Assembly: GCA_031282625.1 (NCBI GenBank)
Contig: JAITDI010000017.1
Location: forward strand, 1-64,000
Direction: 5' to 3'
Length of the DNA stretch: 64,000 nt
DNA from: Candidatus Endomicrobiellum meruensis
Lineage (GTDB): Bacteria > Elusimicrobiota > Endomicrobiia > Endomicrobiales > Endomicrobiaceae
The position numbers and the translations under genes are program-made. The notes under the pieces are model-generated. The model saw nothing but the letters and a program-made list of their open reading frames with translations. It was not told the DNA's origin and ran no database searches. This document shows positions 60,866-64,000 of the stretch, piece by piece (positions within the stretch are counted from its first letter, which is position 1; each line of letters opens with the position of its first letter).

Positions 60866-61756
60866 ATGGCTAAAAGAACTAAATTTCAAAATTATACCGA
60901 ATATATCGCACTTAAAACAGTCATCTTTTTTATAAGATTGTTTCCTTTTAAGTTTGCGGTAAAGGTTGGTGAAGCTATAGGTATTGTTTCTTACTATATC
61001 GTCAATTTTAGACGTTCACATGTTATAGATATGATCACGCAATCGTTTCCTGAAAAATCTCAAAAAGAGATAAAGATTATAACAAGAAACACCTATAAAA
61101 GTTTTGCTAGGACAGTTGTTGAAATTATATTTTTCCCGATTATGTCGGATGAAGAAATAAAAAAACTTCTTGTCTGTACAAATGAACACTTGGTAGAAAA
61201 GGCATACTCTAAAGGTAGAGGAACAATTTTTATGTCAGCTCATTTAGGCAATTGGGAATTGACTGCTTTGGCTTATTCAAAAATATATCCTATGTCTGTA
61301 GTTGTTGCAAATCAGTCTAATGTTCTTGTGGACAAAATGATGGATAATGTCCGTACTAATCAAGGTTTTTCTACTATAAGCAGAGATGGAATGGCTTTCA
61401 GAGACGTTATGAAAGCATTAAAAAGAAATGAAATAGTCGCATTTTTAGCTGACCAAGACGCTGGTCCCCAAGGCGTTTTTATTCCGTTTTTTGGAAGGTT
61501 GACGTCAACTCCAAAAGGTGCTGCTCTTTTTGCTCTTAGAGCAAAATGTCCAATTATAATAGCTCTTGGAATAAGACAAAAAAATGGCATAATGAAAGTT
61601 GAATTTACAGAAGTTCCAATGCCGAACTCCGGTGATTCAAACAAAGATATAGAGATTATAAATACATTTTATTTAAAAAAACTTGAAGATATTGTCCGTT
61701 ATTACCCAGAGCAATGGTTTTGGTTTCATCGCAAGTGGAAAACCATTCCCGAATAA
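60866..61756 (+). CDS. Lysophospholipid/lipid A acyltransferase (LpxL/HtrB family)
   Basis: SAHLGNWELTALAY (HxxxxE/D), DQDAGPQGVFIPFFGR, YYPEQWFWFHRKWK. Confidence 0.88.
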   Translation: MAKRTKFQNYTEYIALKTVIFFIRLFPFKFAVKVGEAIGIVSYYIVNFRRSHVIDMITQSFPEKSQKEIKIITRNTYKSFARTVVEIIFFPIMSDEEIKKLLVCTNEHLVEKAYSKGRGTIFMSAHLGNWELTALAYSKIYPMSVVVANQSNVLVDKMMDNVRTNQGFSTISRDGMAFRDVMKALKRNEIVAFLADQDAGPQGVFIPFFGRLTSTPKGAALFALRAKCPIIIALGIRQKNGIMKVEFTEVPMPNSGDSNKDIEIINTFYLKKLEDIVRYYPEQWFWFHRKWKTIPE

Positions 61757-61777
61757 AAGTATTCGCACATGCAAAAA

Positions 61778-61806
61778 TTGACTAGCTATAATTTTTTGAG
61801 TATAAT
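61778..61806 (+). promoter_or_regulatory. Near-consensus sigma70 promoter for tRNA-Ile
   Basis: TTGACT - 17 nt - TATAAT. Confidence 0.75.
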
Positions 61807-61849
61807 ACTTTCGTCGGTTGACGATAATAAAATAATAAATAATACAAGC

Positions 61850-61923
61850 GGGCCTGTAGCTCAGTTGGTTAGAGCACTCGACTCATAATCGAATGGTCGT
61901 AGGTTCAAGTCCTACCAGGCCCA
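61850..61923 (+). tRNA. tRNA-Ile2 (anticodon CAU, lysidine-modified type)
   Basis: GGGCCTG acceptor pairs CAGGCCC; GCTC/GAGC D-arm; CGACTCATAATCG anticodon arm typical of tRNA-Ile2; GTAGGTTCAAGTCCTAC T-arm; CCA not encoded. Confidence 0.92.
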
Positions 61924-62227
61924 ATTAATACGATAAACTAATCTTTTATTAGCGTCTAATAATAACAAAAATCAAATATTTCTAAAGCATAAGTTTATTA
62001 TTTTTTGCCTTATTCGGATAAAACAAAGACGTAGTTACTACATAAGATATACTAAAACGAGCGAGTGAAAAAGGATGGGAAAAGTAATTTTGACAATTAT
62101 TTTCAGCTTTTGTTTTCTCTTGTCAATACATGTTTTAGTCCTGACTTTATCGGATATGTTCCCCCGAGAAAAAACATAAAGCAAAAGAATATAAGAGTCG
62201 TAAAATTCACAGAAAAGAGCAATCAAA

Positions 62228-62569
62228 ATGAAACGGTTAGTTTTAGCGTTTGTACTGTCTTGTTCTTTGGGAGTCGGTAACGTTATGAGCTATTACACCG
62301 TATCTGACTGTGAACGAGCAAAACAACAATGCAGTTATTACAAATCCAAGTGTAGGATGGGGAATTTTAACAAAGTAGGTAAAGAAGTTGTAAGTATCTT
62401 TAATTCGGCTGGTGGAGAGGGTGATTTCTGAGATAGAAACGAGAATGAGTGGTGGAAGAATGAGCATGAACAAGAACGTAAGCAGATGTGTGCGGAAGAA
62501 AAAAGAAGTTGTAGAGAGAAGGATGATATTTGTTCACACGTTGAAACGATTATTCGTCAACCATTATAG
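62228..62569 (+). pseudogene. Cys-rich secreted small protein interrupted by one in-frame TGA (track ORF 62228-62431 is its 5' part)
   Basis: MKRLVLAFVLSCSLGVGNVMSYYTVSDCERAKQQCSYYKSKCRMGNFNKVGKEVVSIFNSAGGEGDF(TGA)DRNENEWWKNEHEQERKQMCAEEKRSCREKDDICSHVETIIRQPL*. Confidence 0.65.
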
Positions 62570-62616
62570 AAAGTTTATGTGATTATAAATACTAAAATGG
62601 TAAAAATAATATAGGG

Positions 62617-63702
62617 ATGAACGGAATATTAAAGACAAAGCGATTTTTAACATTGGTGTTTTTGTGTCTTATTTTTTTTGTAAGCTGCACGCATAGTTAT
62701 AAAGAAAACAAAGTTTGCAATCAGTTATTTAAATCTCAAATTAGAACAGCCAAAATGTTCCTTAAAGCAACTGAAGTTCGTCTAGCTAACGCTAAGGCGA
62801 AATTAGAAGTTAATAAAAAATTTTATGATAATAGTAAAGAAATGGAAGGTTTTAAGTCTAACCCCGAATGTCTTAAAGCTATGAGAGACGTATTAGTAGA
62901 GTCTCAAAAGTCCCATGTCGTTTGGAGTAAAGTCGCCGTTAAAATTGCCAAAGAAAATGTTAATATTGCAAAAAAGAGGGGTCCAGTTTTTGCAGAAATT
63001 ACCAAGAATTATATTGGATTTGACAGAAACATAGGCAATACCGATAATGCAAAGACGGAAGATAGTGCAAGTGTGGAAAGGTTTAAGACAAACAAGGAAA
63101 ATGAAAAGTGTGTCAGATTGTTTGATTCTCAAGTAGAAGCTATTGAGATTTTTCTTAAGTATTTTGAACAGAACCTAGAGGTTATAGAGAAAAAATTTAA
63201 AATGGGAACATTTGATATGGATGTTGATGAACCTGACCTAGAGAAAGAGCTAGAGAAAATTGACTCAAGTCTTTTAGAGAGTGAAAAAAAATTAACCAAA
63301 GCCAAAGTAGAACTTGCCAAAGCATGTCTTAAATCGGCAAAAGCGGGCAATGTTGCTTTTGAAGAAATTGCTAAAATTCTACCGAAAAATTCTATTTATG
63401 TACTAGAAAATATATTTACTGTAAAAACAATTGACGATTACGATGGTCTTATCAAATTCACAAAGGATGTTATAAAGTACTCAAAAGATAAAGTTAGAAA
63501 GTCTCAAGATGAACTTAAGTCACTACGAGCTTATATCAAAGATGTTGAAAATAATGCAAAAAGTAATGTAGAAGCGATTGACATTTTGAAATATAGACTA
63601 AAAGTGGTTGAGATGCAAGTAAATAATCTTGAACTCAATGTAAAACGAGGGGAAGTTTTCTTAAAAATCTTAAACCAAGAAAGAAAAAGAGGTAAACTAT
63701 AA
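62617..63702 (+). CDS. Coiled-coil secreted/lipoprotein-like protein with internal duplication
   Basis: N-terminal signal with IFFVSC; two related modules NKVCNQLFKSQIRTAKMFLK... and NEKCVRLFDSQVEAIEIFLK... Confidence 0.7.
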   Translation: MNGILKTKRFLTLVFLCLIFFVSCTHSYKENKVCNQLFKSQIRTAKMFLKATEVRLANAKAKLEVNKKFYDNSKEMEGFKSNPECLKAMRDVLVESQKSHVVWSKVAVKIAKENVNIAKKRGPVFAEITKNYIGFDRNIGNTDNAKTEDSASVERFKTNKENEKCVRLFDSQVEAIEIFLKYFEQNLEVIEKKFKMGTFDMDVDEPDLEKELEKIDSSLLESEKKLTKAKVELAKACLKSAKAGNVAFEEIAKILPKNSIYVLENIFTVKTIDDYDGLIKFTKDVIKYSKDKVRKSQDELKSLRAYIKDVENNAKSNVEAIDILKYRLKVVEMQVNNLELNVKRGEVFLKILNQERKRGKL

Positions 63703-63820
63703 GAAAAGCGAGACAAAGATTGCCTTGATTTTTACACATATGTTTTAAAAAAGTTGCAAAAAACGCAACTATCTTTTGTATCCACACGATAAAGTCAGGT
63801 GCTACAGGGCTTTTGTAATT

Positions 63821-63829
63821 TGCTATAAT
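63821..63829 (+). promoter_or_regulatory. Extended -10 element for tRNA-Val
   Basis: TGCTATAAT (TGnTATAAT) ending 11 nt before the tRNA 5' end. Confidence 0.55.
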
Positions 63830-63840
63830 TCTCATGTTGC

Positions 63841-63915
63841 GGGTAGTTAGCTCAGCGGAAGAGCGTTCGCCTCACACGCGAGAGGTCGCAGGTTCAAACC
63901 CTGCACTACCCACCA
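63841..63915 (+). tRNA. tRNA-Val (anticodon CAC), 3' CCA encoded
   Basis: GGGTAGT/ACTACCC acceptor, GCTC/GAGC, TTCGC-CTCACAC-GCGAG anticodon arm, GCAGGTTCAAACCCTGC T-arm. Confidence 0.93.
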
Positions 63916-64000
63916 GAATAGTAAAAAGCAGAATAATCAACAACAAAATCGTCGGAATAATAGAGAATAAAGCGGATGGAATTTTGACTAAACTGCTGAT

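Noticed and set aside
1-64000. Genome-wide UGA=Trp recoding
   Set aside because: Housekeeping genes use TGG for Trp and several end at TGA (e.g. murB in an ATGA overlap with ddl), so TGA is a normal stop here; any read-through would be local.
1-64000. CRISPR array, prophage or intact transposon
   Set aside because: No regularly spaced direct repeats, cas genes, phage structural genes or intact transposase were recognised.

Overview
64 kb AT-rich bacterial chromosome window, dense and mostly + strand. By gene content and operon order it looks like an Elusimicrobiota/Endomicrobium-like genome (inference, not tested). Main blocks: a 3' fragment of a GHKL sensor kinase; dapL; queF; part of the dcw cluster (murC-murB-ddl-ftsQ-ftsA-ftsZ-pgeF); an aromatic amino-acid operon (pheA, decayed hisC, aroF, tyrA, aroA) with a two-gene restriction-modification cassette inserted between tyrA and aroA; plsC-ispH-rpsA; a glycoside-hydrolase-like protein; a TolC/RND efflux pair with a C-terminal frameshift in the RND gene; a secreted GH57-type accessory protein; coaD; a minimal pseudopilin/prepilin peptidase pair and envelope polysaccharide genes; ackA; yceD-rpmF-plsX-fabH-fabD-fabG-acpP-fabF-rnc; a redox block (acyl-CoA dehydrogenase, EtfB, ferredoxin-fused EtfA, AdhE, [FeFe] hydrogenase); a three-gene cluster that looks like a compact bacterial ceramide/sphingolipid pathway (epimerase/CerR-like, SPT-like, GNAT/bCerS-like); smc; DUF362-ferredoxin; an LpxL-type acyltransferase; and two tRNAs flanking small secreted proteins. 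Several regions empty in the ORF track hold decayed or interrupted genes, including a His-rich secreted protein and a Cys-rich secreted protein, each broken by a single in-frame TGA. No CRISPR array, rRNA or intact transposase was recognised.
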